Below are positions 8,581-17,518 of a stretch of 47,391 bases of DNA, one piece after another. The translations under genes were made by a program, and so were the position numbers. Position 1 is the stretch's first letter; the number at the start of each line of letters is the position of its first letter. The DNA lies in contig JAZQAG010000017.1 of the NCBI GenBank assembly GCA_045545095.1, positions 1 through 47,391 of the forward strand. Direction: 5' to 3'. This DNA is from Phocaeicola_A sp045545095. GTDB lineage: Bacteria > Bacteroidota > Bacteroidia > Bacteroidales > Bacteroidaceae. The notes under the pieces were generated by a model. The model was not told where the DNA came from. It ran no database searches and saw only the letters and a list, made by a program, of their open reading frames with translations.

Positions 8581-8865
8581 TCAATCCGACTTATTCTTAT
8601 ATTCACCACTAACATCCCCAATCACAGTCGGATTAATGGACAAAGCATGCTTCAAATCTTCCATTGCTCCACGCGCATCTCCAAGCTGATGGCGGGCACG
8701 ACCACGCTCGTAATATGCTCCGGCATACTCCGGCATCCGTTCAAGCACTTTATCATACAGTAAAATTGCATCTGAAAAGCGAACTTGCTGCATGCACAAA
8801 GATGCGGCATACATCAACGACCGTATCTCATCCGATATCACAATATTTTCTTTATTTGTCTCCAT
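8581..8865 (-). CDS. Small tetratricopeptide-repeat protein
   Basis: About 94 residues from the ATG at 8865. The frame is open to 8916, but this start is preferred because AAGGA lies 9 nt upstream. The alternative ATG at 8874 directly abuts that AAGGA. Two to three TPR helix pairs are visible: SLCMQQVRFSDAILLYDKVL, then YAGAYYERGRARHQLGDARG and AMEDLKHALSINP. TPRs are protein-protein interaction scaffolds; no enzyme is implied. The start overlaps the 3' end of recQ by 14 nt, so it is the last gene of the recJ-recQ operon and is probably translationally coupled. Its partner is unknown. Confidence 0.75.
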   Translation of the reverse strand: METNKENIVISDEIRSLMYAASLCMQQVRFSDAILLYDKVLERMPEYAGAYYERGRARHQLGDARGAMEDLKHALSINPTVIGDVSGEYKNKSD

Positions 8866-10792
8866 TTGAATCATTCCTTTTATCATTGGGGAGAAGAATA
8901 TATTCTCCATATACAATCACCACTTCATCTGCAACCAAATAGTCTAACACTTTCCATGCATCATTCCTCCCTGCAAATGGAGCGACCCCTGTTTCATAAG
9001 CCATAAATGATATTTTCCCAACCTCATGCAACTTATCAACAAGCCAAGAATACACATCATTGAACAAACCTGTCTTTACACCTGACGAATGATTGCCCAG
9101 ACATACATCACACATGCGGCAATCATGTTCGTTCTTCTCCCCGAAATAATGCAAGAGCAAACGGCTCCGACATTTATCCGCTGATACGGCATATTCAATC
9201 ATAGCAGCAATACGGTGTTCATAATTTGCTTTCCGCTCTTCGTACACCTGGGGAGATATAACCAATCTGCAGACATCTTCCCGACAATGTACAAATCTGA
9301 TGAGAGAAGTCTTCTTATGGGGAATATAATGAATTATATGGCGGAAATTCAGCATTTTAAGTAATTCATATACCTGATGGTACGTCATCCCAGTGTTACG
9401 GGCCAACAAATGCTCATCGATATAGACATAATCAGTAAAAAGACCCGTATAGTTCCTCAATATGGCTCTCACCACCATATCGGCTTCCTTACCAGCCTCA
9501 ACAGAATAGAGTTCGTCACGATGTACGGCAAATTTCAAGCGGGAATTATTCTCCTGCTCATCAATATATTCAATATAACCGGCTTGTGTAAGAATACGCA
9601 ATGCGCTATCAACAGGAACTGGAAAATGTTTGAAATTCCGACAAAATGTACTTATATCAAATTCATAATTTATCCCTTCACCACTTCCCATGGCTATTTG
9701 ATAAAAATAGCAAAGATGCTCATAAACCTGCCGAATATACTCTTTATCTGGATAAGTGTTAGGAATACGCTGTTTCAATGTTGCTGCATCCTTAGGTCCT
9801 ACCAACAATACGGCATAAGCACGTGCTCCATCACGTCCGGCCCGTCCGGCTTCTTGAAAATAAGCCTCTGGAGAATCGGGCAAATCTACATGAACGACCA
9901 AACGTACATCCGGTTTGTCTATACCCATACCGAACGCATTAGTAGAAACCATCACCCGTGATTCATTGGCACGCCATCTACGTTGGCGGGCATCTTTCTC
10001 CACATTAGGCAAACCAGCATGGTAATATTCTGCTGTAACCCCTTGCTGACGCAACAATTCTGCCACTTCACGAGTACGATTCCGACTACGTGTATATACT
10101 ATAGCACAGCCGGGAATATGTTCAAGGATATGAAGTAATTCGTTAGGTTTGTTATCTGTTTTACGTACGACATAAGCCAAGTTCTGCCGTTCAAAACTCA
10201 TTCCAAAAACATTTTCCTCGGAGAACGCCAACTTGGCTTGAATATCTTTTACCACCTCAGGAGTCGCCGTTGCTGTAAGTGCCAACACCGGCACTCCTGG
10301 CAACAGTTTACGGATATCAGCTATACGCAAATAGGCCGGGCGAAAGTCATAGCCCCATTGCGAAATACAATGACTCTCATCAACAGTAATCAAGCTGACT
10401 GGAATACGACGCAATTTTACCAGAAAGAGTTCCGAATTCAATCTTTCTGGAGATATATACAGGAACTTATAGTCTCCAAAGATGCAATTTTCCAAAGCAA
10501 CTACAATTTCATCATGCGTCAACCCTGTATAAATGGCAACAGCCTTGATTCCACGGGCACGCAGATTTCTTACCTGATCTTTCATCAAGGCAATCAAAGG
10601 GGTAATAACCAAACACAAGCCATCACGGGCCATAGTCGGAACTTGAAAGGTTATACTCTTCCCTCCCCCGGTGGGCATCAACCCCAACGTATCACGTCCA
10701 CTCCCTATACTTTCTATAATCTGTTCTTGTATGCCCCGAAAAGAAGTGTACCCCCAATAACGCTTTAAGATATCCCGATATACCTCCTTCAT
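8852..10792 (-). CDS. recQ: ATP-dependent DNA helicase RecQ
   Basis: 646 residues. This superfamily 2 3'-5' helicase unwinds DNA at stalled or broken forks. Motifs in order are: GFRGIQEQII-type Q motif region, Walker A (TGGGKSITFQVP), DESHCISQWGYDFRPAY (motif II plus the RecQ aromatic loop), ATATPEV, FGMGIDKPDVR and QEAGRAGRDG. A zinc-binding cysteine set follows (CRSRLLLHYFGE...CRMCDVC). The C-terminal ~70 residues look like a short winged-helix/RQC-type remnant, and no clear HRDC domain is seen. The ATG lies 3 nt after the recJ stop codon, and the 3' end overlaps the small TPR gene. RecQ and RecJ act together in end resection of the RecF pathway, which agrees with the operon. Confidence 0.95.
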   Translation of the reverse strand: MKEVYRDILKRYWGYTSFRGIQEQIIESIGSGRDTLGLMPTGGGKSITFQVPTMARDGLCLVITPLIALMKDQVRNLRARGIKAVAIYTGLTHDEIVVALENCIFGDYKFLYISPERLNSELFLVKLRRIPVSLITVDESHCISQWGYDFRPAYLRIADIRKLLPGVPVLALTATATPEVVKDIQAKLAFSEENVFGMSFERQNLAYVVRKTDNKPNELLHILEHIPGCAIVYTRSRNRTREVAELLRQQGVTAEYYHAGLPNVEKDARQRRWRANESRVMVSTNAFGMGIDKPDVRLVVHVDLPDSPEAYFQEAGRAGRDGARAYAVLLVGPKDAATLKQRIPNTYPDKEYIRQVYEHLCYFYQIAMGSGEGINYEFDISTFCRNFKHFPVPVDSALRILTQAGYIEYIDEQENNSRLKFAVHRDELYSVEAGKEADMVVRAILRNYTGLFTDYVYIDEHLLARNTGMTYHQVYELLKMLNFRHIIHYIPHKKTSLIRFVHCREDVCRLVISPQVYEERKANYEHRIAAMIEYAVSADKCRSRLLLHYFGEKNEHDCRMCDVCLGNHSSGVKTGLFNDVYSWLVDKLHEVGKISFMAYETGVAPFAGRNDAWKVLDYLVADEVVIVYGEYILLPNDKRNDSNGDK

Positions 10793-10795
10793 GCA

Positions 10796-12520
10796 TCAGC
10801 CTTCTTCAAACGGCTTTATATCCTCAATCAGCAATTGCACTTCGCCATGTTTATGAGTATTCTCCTCTACAGTATAACAAATGTCGAAAGCACGTTTTGT
10901 CTTAATATAACGCGCCTGCGAACTTTGGCCAAAAGCAATACCGTTCATAACATTGTTACTTTTATTATCCACAAGTTCCAATTTGATATGTTCTTGCTCC
11001 CGTCCAACAACTTTGCTTGTACCATAATCATAAACCTGACGCGTACAGAACACAGGTTTTGGATTGTCAGGTCCAAAAGGATTAAATCGCTTCAAATCAC
11101 TGAAGAATCTTCCTGTAATATCTTTGAAATCCAATTCTGCATCGATATGTATGGTTGCTCTTGTCTGTTCCGGCAAAATATGTTCTGCGACATACTCTTC
11201 AAAACGACGGGTAAATTCAGGCACATTCTCTATTTTCATAGACAAGCCTGCAGCATATGTATGCCCACCAAAATTCTCCAGCAAATCACGACAATATTCT
11301 ATAGCCTTGTACACATCAAAGCCCGAAACTGAACGAGCTGAGCCTGTTGCCAAATCGTCTGTACGTGTCAAGACTACAGCCGGACGATAGTACACTTCTG
11401 TCAAGCGGCTGGCCACAATACCTATCACCCCTTTATGCCATTGTTCATTAAAAAGGACTATACTACGTCTGTCATTCAGCCCTTCCAAACCGGCCACAAT
11501 ATGGTTGGCCTCTTCTGTCATGGCTTTATCCAAATCCTTGCGTGTCTCATTATACTGATTTATCTGGTTACTCTTTTCCAAAGCAGCCTTATAATCTTTC
11601 TCAACCAGCAAGTCCACAGATTCTTTTCCATTCTGGATACGTCCCGACGCATTGATACGAGGGCCTATCTTGAATATTATATCGCTCAATGTTATTTCCC
11701 TATCTGTCAATCCGCATACATCAATAATGGCCTTCAACCCTACACTCGGATTAGAATTTATCTGACGAAGTCCATGATAGGTCAACACACGATTTTCTCC
11801 CATAATGGGTACAATATCACTAGCCACACTCACGGCTACCAAATCCAACAAAGGAGTGAGATGACAGAATTCAATACCATTGTCCTTGGCAAATGCCTGC
11901 ATAAACTTGAAACCGACACCACACCCAGACAAATGAGGATACGGATAAGTCGCATCTTCCCGTTTGGCATTCAAAATAGCTACTGCTGGTGGAAGCTCAT
12001 CATCTGGTACATGATGATCACAAATAATGAAATCTATACCTTTCTCCCGAGCATAGGCAATTTCTTCAACGGCCTTGATACCACAATCCAGTACTATAAC
12101 CAAAGAAACTCCTGTCTCCACGGCATAATCCACCCCTTCACGAGTCACTCCATAACCTTCATTGTACCGGTCAGGAATATAGTAGTCCATATTTGAGTAG
12201 AACTGCTGAAGGAAACGATACACCAACGCTACAGCTGTTGTACCATCAACATCATAATCTCCCCATACAAGAATACGTTCTTTTCTGCCCATAGCCTCAT
12301 TAAGTCGGGCTACAGCCTTATCCATATCCTTCATCAAAAATGGGTCATGCAATTCGCTCAACTGTGGGCGAAAAAATCGCTTCACCTCCTCAGGAGTACG
12401 TATTCCACGTTCGATAAGCAACCGAGTCAGCACAGGATTGACTCCCGTCTGTTTGGACAATTCCTTGGCCGCCTCGATCTCTCCTTCGGAAAATGGCTGA
12501 ATAATCCATTTGTTGTTCAT
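10796..12520 (-). CDS. recJ: Single-stranded-DNA-specific exonuclease RecJ
   Basis: 574 residues, the usual RecJ length. It is a DHH-family 5'-3' ssDNA exonuclease requiring Mn/Mg. Visible motifs are VWGDYDVDGTTAVAL (motif I), VLDCGIKAVEE, ICDHHVPDD (the DHH motif) and SGCGVGFKFMQA. The DHHA1 region carries GIVASRLTEVY, GSARSVSGFDVYKAIE and FGGHTYAAGLS, and a C-terminal OB-like domain follows. It is the first gene of recJ-recQ-TPR; the 3-nt gap to recQ implies co-expression. The 345-bp upstream region holds the gdhA terminator and a palindromic repeat. The nearest promoter-like element there (TATCTTTA at 12641-12648 on the minus strand) is off consensus. Confidence 0.95.
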   Translation of the reverse strand: MNNKWIIQPFSEGEIEAAKELSKQTGVNPVLTRLLIERGIRTPEEVKRFFRPQLSELHDPFLMKDMDKAVARLNEAMGRKERILVWGDYDVDGTTAVALVYRFLQQFYSNMDYYIPDRYNEGYGVTREGVDYAVETGVSLVIVLDCGIKAVEEIAYAREKGIDFIICDHHVPDDELPPAVAILNAKREDATYPYPHLSGCGVGFKFMQAFAKDNGIEFCHLTPLLDLVAVSVASDIVPIMGENRVLTYHGLRQINSNPSVGLKAIIDVCGLTDREITLSDIIFKIGPRINASGRIQNGKESVDLLVEKDYKAALEKSNQINQYNETRKDLDKAMTEEANHIVAGLEGLNDRRSIVLFNEQWHKGVIGIVASRLTEVYYRPAVVLTRTDDLATGSARSVSGFDVYKAIEYCRDLLENFGGHTYAAGLSMKIENVPEFTRRFEEYVAEHILPEQTRATIHIDAELDFKDITGRFFSDLKRFNPFGPDNPKPVFCTRQVYDYGTSKVVGREQEHIKLELVDNKSNNVMNGIAFGQSSQARYIKTKRAFDICYTVEENTHKHGEVQLLIEDIKPFEEG

Positions 12521-12717
12521 TATATATATCTTTTTTCATTTTTATTCTACACTATAAATCAATACATTAGAATGCATATTGCATGAACGGTTCATACCGC
12601 TATATGATAATAGGGACCATACAGGTCACATTTGGACGGGTAAAGATACGCAAAATCGGACAAACGTCACATAGTTTCTGTATATATTTAACAGAAAGAT
12701 GTATTTTTAATAAAAAA

Positions 12718-12746
12718 CTGCGCCTCTCTTTCACAGAGAAGCGCAG
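12718..12746 (-). terminator. Intrinsic terminator of gdhA
   Basis: On the minus strand CTGCGC (12746-12741) and an adjacent TCTCT pair with AGAGA and GCGCAG (ending 12718). The stem is followed immediately by TTTTTTATT. This is a classical hairpin plus U tract, 120 nt beyond the gdhA stop codon. Confidence 0.8.
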
Positions 12747-12788
12747 CCCACAATTAAATCACTATGGTGTAAAAAAAGGAGTCTTTTT

Positions 12789-12859
12789 AGCTACAAGTTG
12801 CCAACTATCAGCTACGAGTTATTTTATGACTTGACACTTGTAACTTGTCGCTTGTAGCT
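12789..12859. repeat. Dispersed palindromic repeat (GCTACGAGT/CTTGTAGC family)
   Basis: AGCTACAAG at 12789-12797 is inverted at 12851-12859. Between them are AGCTACGAGT and further CTTGTAAC-like blocks. The same word family recurs at 23835-23886 and near 28671, always intergenic. This matches the interspersed short palindromes common in Bacteroides intergenic DNA. It lies between the gdhA stop codon and its terminator. Confidence 0.5.
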
Positions 12860-12865
12860 CGTCAC

Positions 12866-14200
12866 TTAAACAATACCTTGTGCCATCATAGCCTTGGCTA
12901 CTTTCATGAAGCCGGCAATATTAGCACCCTTCACGTAATTTACGTAGCCATCTTCTTCGGTACCATACTTCACGCAGTTCTCGTGGATGTTCTCCATGAT
13001 GTAGTGAAGTTTGTTGTCCACCTCTTCACTGCTCCATGAGAGACGCTCTGAATTTTGGCTCATTTCCAAACCTGATACTGACACGCCACCGGCATTGGCA
13101 GCCTTACCTGGTGCATAGAGAATCTTGGCATCCTGGAAAATCTTGATAGCTTCAGGAGTAGAGGGCATGTTGGCACCTTCGCTCACGGCAATGACGCCAT
13201 TGTTTACCAACATCTGTGCGTGCTCACCGTTCAATTCATTCTGAGTGGCTGAAGGCAGAGCGATATCAGCCTTTTCACCCCAAGGCTTGGCACCTTCTAC
13301 ATATTTTACATTGTATTTCTCTGCATATTCACGGATACGTCCACGATATAGGTTCTTCAGTTCCATGATGTAGTCGAGCTTCTCACGGTCGATACCATCG
13401 GGATCATAAACATAACCGTCAGAATCTGACATGGTGAGAACCTTGCCACCCAATTGGAGAACCTTTTCAGCTGTATATTGAGCCACGTTTCCTGAACCAG
13501 AGATGAGGACTGTCTTACCTTTCAAATCCATACCCTTGGTCTTCAGCATTTCCATCAAGAAATATACGTTGCCGTAACCTGTAGCTTCGGGACGGATGAG
13601 TGAACCACCGAATTCGCGGCCCTTACCTGTGAATGTTCCAGTAAATTCGCGAGTCAACTTTTTGTACATGCCAAACATGTAACCAACCTCACGACCACCA
13701 ACACCGATGTCACCGGCAGGGATATCCATATCAGGACCTACATGACGCCACAATTCCAACATGAAAGCCTGACAGAAACGCATTACTTCAGCATTACTCT
13801 TGCCGCGTGGAGAGAAATCAGAACCTCCCTTACCACCACCCATAGGCAGAGTTGTCAATGAATTCTTGAAAGTTTGCTCGAAGGCGAGGAACTTCAAGAT
13901 TCCAAGGTTTACAGATGAGTGGAAACGGATACCGCCTTTGTAGGGGCCAATGGCATTGTTGTGCTGCACGCGGTAGCCCATATTGGTATGAATGGCACCT
14001 TTATCATCAACCCATGTTATACGGAATTGAAAAACACGATCGGGAATACAAAGACGTTCAATCAAGTTTGCTTTATCAAATTCGGGATGTTTGTTGTATT
14101 CTTCTTCAATAGTACCAAGTACTTCTTCTACTGCCTGATGATACTCAGGTTCATTCGGGAAACGACGCTTCAAGTCTTCTAAAACTTTTGCTGCATTCAT
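12866..14200 (-). CDS. gdhA: NAD(P)-specific glutamate dehydrogenase
   Basis: 444 residues, the length of the hexameric bacterial/fungal family. It converts 2-oxoglutarate plus ammonia to glutamate in the cytosol, a main ammonia-assimilation route in Bacteroides. The catalytic segment PMGGGKGGSDF with its active-site lysine is present. So are GPDMDIPAGDIGVGGREVG, GSLIRPEATGYG, the Rossmann motif ISGSGNVAQYTAEK, and the C-terminal GVSVSGLEMSQNS. The stretch SDSDGYV after the second Rossmann strand resembles NADP-linked members, but coenzyme choice is not certain. A well-spaced promoter precedes it and a strong intrinsic terminator follows, so it is monocistronic. Confidence 0.95.
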   Translation of the reverse strand: MNAAKVLEDLKRRFPNEPEYHQAVEEVLGTIEEEYNKHPEFDKANLIERLCIPDRVFQFRITWVDDKGAIHTNMGYRVQHNNAIGPYKGGIRFHSSVNLGILKFLAFEQTFKNSLTTLPMGGGKGGSDFSPRGKSNAEVMRFCQAFMLELWRHVGPDMDIPAGDIGVGGREVGYMFGMYKKLTREFTGTFTGKGREFGGSLIRPEATGYGNVYFLMEMLKTKGMDLKGKTVLISGSGNVAQYTAEKVLQLGGKVLTMSDSDGYVYDPDGIDREKLDYIMELKNLYRGRIREYAEKYNVKYVEGAKPWGEKADIALPSATQNELNGEHAQMLVNNGVIAVSEGANMPSTPEAIKIFQDAKILYAPGKAANAGGVSVSGLEMSQNSERLSWSSEEVDNKLHYIMENIHENCVKYGTEEDGYVNYVKGANIAGFMKVAKAMMAQGIV

Positions 14201-14262
14201 CTTTTTACACTTTTAATTTGTATTATACTATTATTTATTCTTTGCTATTTTGAAAAACGATG

Positions 14263-14293
14263 CAAAGATATAGCGAATATTTTACCTATACAA
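14263..14293 (-). promoter_or_regulatory. Promoter of gdhA
   Basis: On the minus strand TATCTTTG (14270-14263) matches the -7 consensus. TTG (14293-14291) lies 20 nt upstream as the -33 element. The predicted start of transcription is about 55 nt before the gdhA ATG. Confidence 0.65.
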
Positions 14294-14503
14294 CATTTTT
14301 CTAATAAAATAGCAAAAAATATTGCATTTTGAATAAAAATAGAGGTTTTTTACGGCAAATAAATATTTAGCAGGGTAAAACATAGGAAAAATGTAACCAG
14401 CAAGTATCACTTGATAAAAAAGTCACGAGCCACATGCCCCCCCTTTTAGAAAGTAAGATTTAGCCTCAAAACCTCCTGCCCCCAACAACACATGTCACCG
14501 CAT

Positions 14504-14674
14504 TCACTTTCTCAAACTTCTATATATAGGAATCAACACCAATGCTCCAGATATCACAAGTGAAAGGATTAACGGTCCATCTATGCGTTGAGCACCAACT
14601 AACACCATATAACAAAGCAACACCCAAAAAAGAATGAGCAAAACGGATTGAGTACGATTAAGACGACGAGACAC
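14504..14674 (-). CDS. Small two-helix membrane protein
   Basis: A 56-codon frame beginning with GTG at 14674 and ending at TGA (14504-14506). The product starts VSRRLNRTQSVLLILFWVLL. It has a positively charged N-terminus and two hydrophobic segments: residues 11-27 (VLLILFWVLLCYMVLVG) and 35-50 (LILSLVISGALVLIPI). They are separated by the short polar AQRIDGP, and the end is basic (YRSLRK). This positive-inside hairpin topology is unlikely by chance, though no SD-like site is obvious (an A-rich run precedes the start). It lies about 100 bp downstream of the malic enzyme gene on the same strand, separated by a hairpin. The function is unknown and I do not recognise the family. Bases 14294-14503 contain nothing else I can support. 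Confidence 0.5.
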   Translation of the reverse strand: MSRRLNRTQSVLLILFWVLLCYMVLVGAQRIDGPLILSLVISGALVLIPIYRSLRK

Positions 14675-14691
14675 TTTTTAGTTATGAGTTG

Positions 14692-14761
14692 TGAATTTTG
14701 AATTATAAATTATGAATCATGAGACTATCCCCTATGTCTCATAATTCATAATCCAAAATTC
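14692..14761. repeat. Long AT-rich palindrome after the malic enzyme gene
   Basis: ATTATGAATCATGAGAC (14709-14725) pairs with 14736-14752 over 17 bp with one mismatch. An outer GAATTTTG/CAAAATTC pair lies at 14692-14699 and 14754-14761. It is 15 nt from the maeB stop and may act as its terminator, although no U tract follows. It resembles dispersed AATTCATAATT-type intergenic repeats of the genus. Confidence 0.5.
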
Positions 14762-14775
14762 ATAATTAAGAAGAT

Positions 14776-17073
14776 TTATTCTTTCATTTTCTTTGCCACA
14801 AGGGCATCGATAACGGCCACGGCTGTAGTGTTTACAATGTCGCGCACCGAACTCTCAATGTCTGTAAAGTGGATAGGTTTGTTCAATCCCATCTGGATGG
14901 GGCCGATAATTTCCGTATCACCACTCATGGCTTGAATAAGCTGATAAGCCGAGTTGGCTGAACTCAGGTTGGGGAATATCAAGGTGTTCACCTCCTTGCT
15001 CTTCAGACGGGTGAAGGGATATTTCTCATCGCGCAGCTTGGTGTTCAGGGCAAAGTTCACCTGCATTTCGCCATCAATGGCCAAATCCGGATATTCGCGT
15101 TGCATATAGTCAACAGCTTCATGCACTTTGGCAGGGCTACCTTCGGGATCTGAACCAAAATTACTGTAGCTCAGCATGGCCATGACAGGCGTGTGGTTAA
15201 AGAAACGCACTGTCTTGTCCGCCAATCGGGCTACATCAATAAGCGTATCAGTACCCGGATGTCGGTTGATAAGTGTATCGGCCAGGAAGTAAGTTCCTTT
15301 CTTACTGTTCAGAATGTGCATTGTCCCGAAATGTTTGTATCCCGGTTGGATACCGATTACCTCTTTGGCCACCTTGATCGTGTTGCTATATTTTGTATAA
15401 AGACCTGTGATGAAGGCATCAGCTTCACCCGTCTCGACCATCATCATACCAAAGTAGTTGCGCTCGAACATCTTATCGTTTGCCTCTTGGAAGTTTGCGC
15501 CTTCACGGGCACGTTTCTCTGCAAGAATCCGGGCATAACGTTCGCGGCGAGGAGCTTCGTCGGGATGACGCAGATTCACGATTTCAATACCTTCAAGGCT
15601 CAAGTCAAGCTCTTTGGCCAGTTTGGTGATAGCCTCATCGTTTCCTAACACAATGGGATGACATATTCCCTCAGCTTTAGCCTCGACTGCAGCTTTCAGC
15701 ATGTTGGGATGGATGCCCTCGGCAAACACTACGCGTTGCGGGTTGCGACGAGCCGTTTCGCGTAATTGGCGGGTCAGCTGGCTCTCTTGTCCCATCAGTT
15801 CCTTCAGATGCTGACGATAGGCGCTCCAATCCTCAATAGGTTTGCGTGCCACACCGCTCTCCATAGCAGCTTTGGCTACAGCCATAGAGACCTCGGTAAT
15901 GAGACGGGGGTCAACAGGCTTGGGAATGAAATAATCAGGGCCGAAAGTAAAGTTGTTCACGTGATAAACCTCATTCACAACGTCAGGAACAGGTTGTTTG
16001 GCCAATGCGGCAATAGCGTGCACAGCTGCCAACTTCATATCCTCATTGATGGCTGTTGCGGCCACGTCAAGAGCACCACGGAAAATGTAGGGGAATCCGA
16101 TAACGTTGTTTATCTGGTTGGGATAATCGCTTCGCCCGGTTGACATCAACACGTCAGGACGTGCAGCCATCGCATCCTCGTACGAAATTTCAGGCACAGG
16201 GTTTGCCAAAGCAAATACAATGGGATGGTCATTCATAGAACGGACCATATCCTGGCTAAGTACATTGCCCTTTGACAATCCCAAGAACACGTCTGCCCCG
16301 CGTACAGCCTCTTCCAAGGTTGTGATATCACGGCGGTCGGTCGCAAAATAACGTTTCATTTCGTTACCAGGACGGTCAAGTCCTTCACGGTCGCTACGGA
16401 TTACACCTTTCGAATCCAGCATCACGATGTTCTCGTGTGTTGCACCCAGTGCTTCGTACAGTTTTGTACACGAAATGGCTGCGGCACCGGCACCGTTGAC
16501 CACAATCCTTACATCCTTGATATCCTTTCCTGCCACTTCGAGAGCATTAATCAAGCCGGCGCTGCTGATGATGGCCGTACCATGCTGGTCGTCGTGCATC
16601 ACAGGGATTTCAAGTTCCTCCTTCAGGCGGCGTTCTATTTCGAAACACTCAGGTGCCTTGATGTCCTCCAGATTGATACCTCCGAAAGTGGGGGCAATAG
16701 CCTTGACTGCCTCAATAAATTTGTCGGGATTTTTCTCGTTCACCTCAATATCAAACACATCAATGCCTCCATATATCTTGAAAAGCAACCCCTTGCCTTC
16801 CATCACCGGCTTGCCGGCCATGGCACCTATGTCACCAAGCCCCAATACGGCAGTACCGTTTGAAATGACTGCCACCAGATTCCCTTTGGCGGTGTATTTA
16901 TAAGCATCTTGTGGATTCTTCTCAATTTCCAAACAGGGTTCAGCCACGCCCGGCGAGTAAGCCAACGACAAGTCTGTCTGCGTGCTGTATGGTTTGGTAG
17001 GTACTACCTCAATCTTACCCGGCTTCCCCTGTGAGTGGTAGAGCAAAGCCGCTTCTTTTGTTATCTTAACCAT
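14776..17073 (-). CDS. maeB: NADP-dependent malic enzyme fused to phosphotransacetylase-like domain
   Basis: 765 residues, the MaeB architecture. The N-terminal ~430 residues are malic enzyme. Signatures are LAYSPGVAEPCLEI, AVLGLGDIGAMAGKPVMEGK, the metal-binding MHDDQHGTAIISSAG, and the dinucleotide motif VVNGAGAAAISC. The C-terminal ~330 residues are a phosphate acetyl/butyryl transferase-like domain (RVVFAEGIHPNMLKAA, ANSAYQLIQAMSG). In other MaeB proteins this domain is regulatory, binding acetyl-CoA, and not catalytic. The enzyme decarboxylates malate to pyruvate and makes NADPH. It is divergent from the efflux operon, with its own promoter at 17169-17199. Confidence 0.95.
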   Translation of the reverse strand: MVKITKEAALLYHSQGKPGKIEVVPTKPYSTQTDLSLAYSPGVAEPCLEIEKNPQDAYKYTAKGNLVAVISNGTAVLGLGDIGAMAGKPVMEGKGLLFKIYGGIDVFDIEVNEKNPDKFIEAVKAIAPTFGGINLEDIKAPECFEIERRLKEELEIPVMHDDQHGTAIISSAGLINALEVAGKDIKDVRIVVNGAGAAAISCTKLYEALGATHENIVMLDSKGVIRSDREGLDRPGNEMKRYFATDRRDITTLEEAVRGADVFLGLSKGNVLSQDMVRSMNDHPIVFALANPVPEISYEDAMAARPDVLMSTGRSDYPNQINNVIGFPYIFRGALDVAATAINEDMKLAAVHAIAALAKQPVPDVVNEVYHVNNFTFGPDYFIPKPVDPRLITEVSMAVAKAAMESGVARKPIEDWSAYRQHLKELMGQESQLTRQLRETARRNPQRVVFAEGIHPNMLKAAVEAKAEGICHPIVLGNDEAITKLAKELDLSLEGIEIVNLRHPDEAPRRERYARILAEKRAREGANFQEANDKMFERNYFGMMMVETGEADAFITGLYTKYSNTIKVAKEVIGIQPGYKHFGTMHILNSKKGTYFLADTLINRHPGTDTLIDVARLADKTVRFFNHTPVMAMLSYSNFGSDPEGSPAKVHEAVDYMQREYPDLAIDGEMQVNFALNTKLRDEKYPFTRLKSKEVNTLIFPNLSSANSAYQLIQAMSGDTEIIGPIQMGLNKPIHFTDIESSVRDIVNTTAVAVIDALVAKKMKE

Positions 17074-17168
17074 AATTCACTAATACCTTATATTGTTTCT
17101 ATTCAAAATAAAGAACTTCCCACGTAAAAGAGAACAACGAATTTCATCTTTTTATTGAAAATTGGGGG

Positions 17169-17199
17169 CAAAAGTACCATTTTTTTTCTTGCGAACCAA
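17169..17199 (-). promoter_or_regulatory. Promoter of maeB
   Basis: On the minus strand TACTTTTG (17176-17169) is preceded, 20 nt upstream, by TTG (17199-17197). This is a good Bacteroidetes -7/-33 pair in the intergenic region shared with the divergent TetR gene. Confidence 0.65.
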
Positions 17200-17368
17200 C
17201 TCTTCACACGAGAAAGTAAAACAACAGATAATATATATTAGTATATACACAAAATATTTTTTTGTATCACAGTCTTGTCCTATATTTCTTACAAATCGTC
17301 TTTACGGGCGAATCCACAGAGATTATATGTGAACAAAATATAAACGTTGTTGCATGGAATGAAAACTT

Positions 17369-17400
17369 TTTGCGTATTTACGGTTTTCCATGTAACTTTG
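17369..17400 (+). promoter_or_regulatory. Promoter of the TetR-efflux operon
   Basis: TTTG (17369-17372) and TAACTTTG (17393-17400) are 20 nt apart, so transcription should start near 17407. This bounds the start codon of the TetR gene to the following ~110 nt. A TetR autoregulatory operator would be expected nearby, but I see no convincing dyad. Confidence 0.65.
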
Positions 17401-17518
17401 CACCGTTTTAAGAGTGATGAGAGTATAAGGTATTAAAGTTTCGGCGTTACAATCTACATTTATATAGAACGTATCTGATAAGCATCCCTATTCCAATCAG
17501 CGTAACCGGGTAATAACC

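Noticed and set aside
9377..9961. 194-codon plus-strand frame within recQ
   Set aside because: Antisense shadow of the conserved helicase gene; composition follows the opposite strand's codons.
11435..12196. 253-codon plus-strand frame within recJ
   Set aside because: Antisense shadow of recJ, whose DHH motifs are intact.
14437..14443. Run of seven C residues as a phase-variable tract
   Set aside because: It lies outside any supported gene and promoter, so slippage would have no visible effect.
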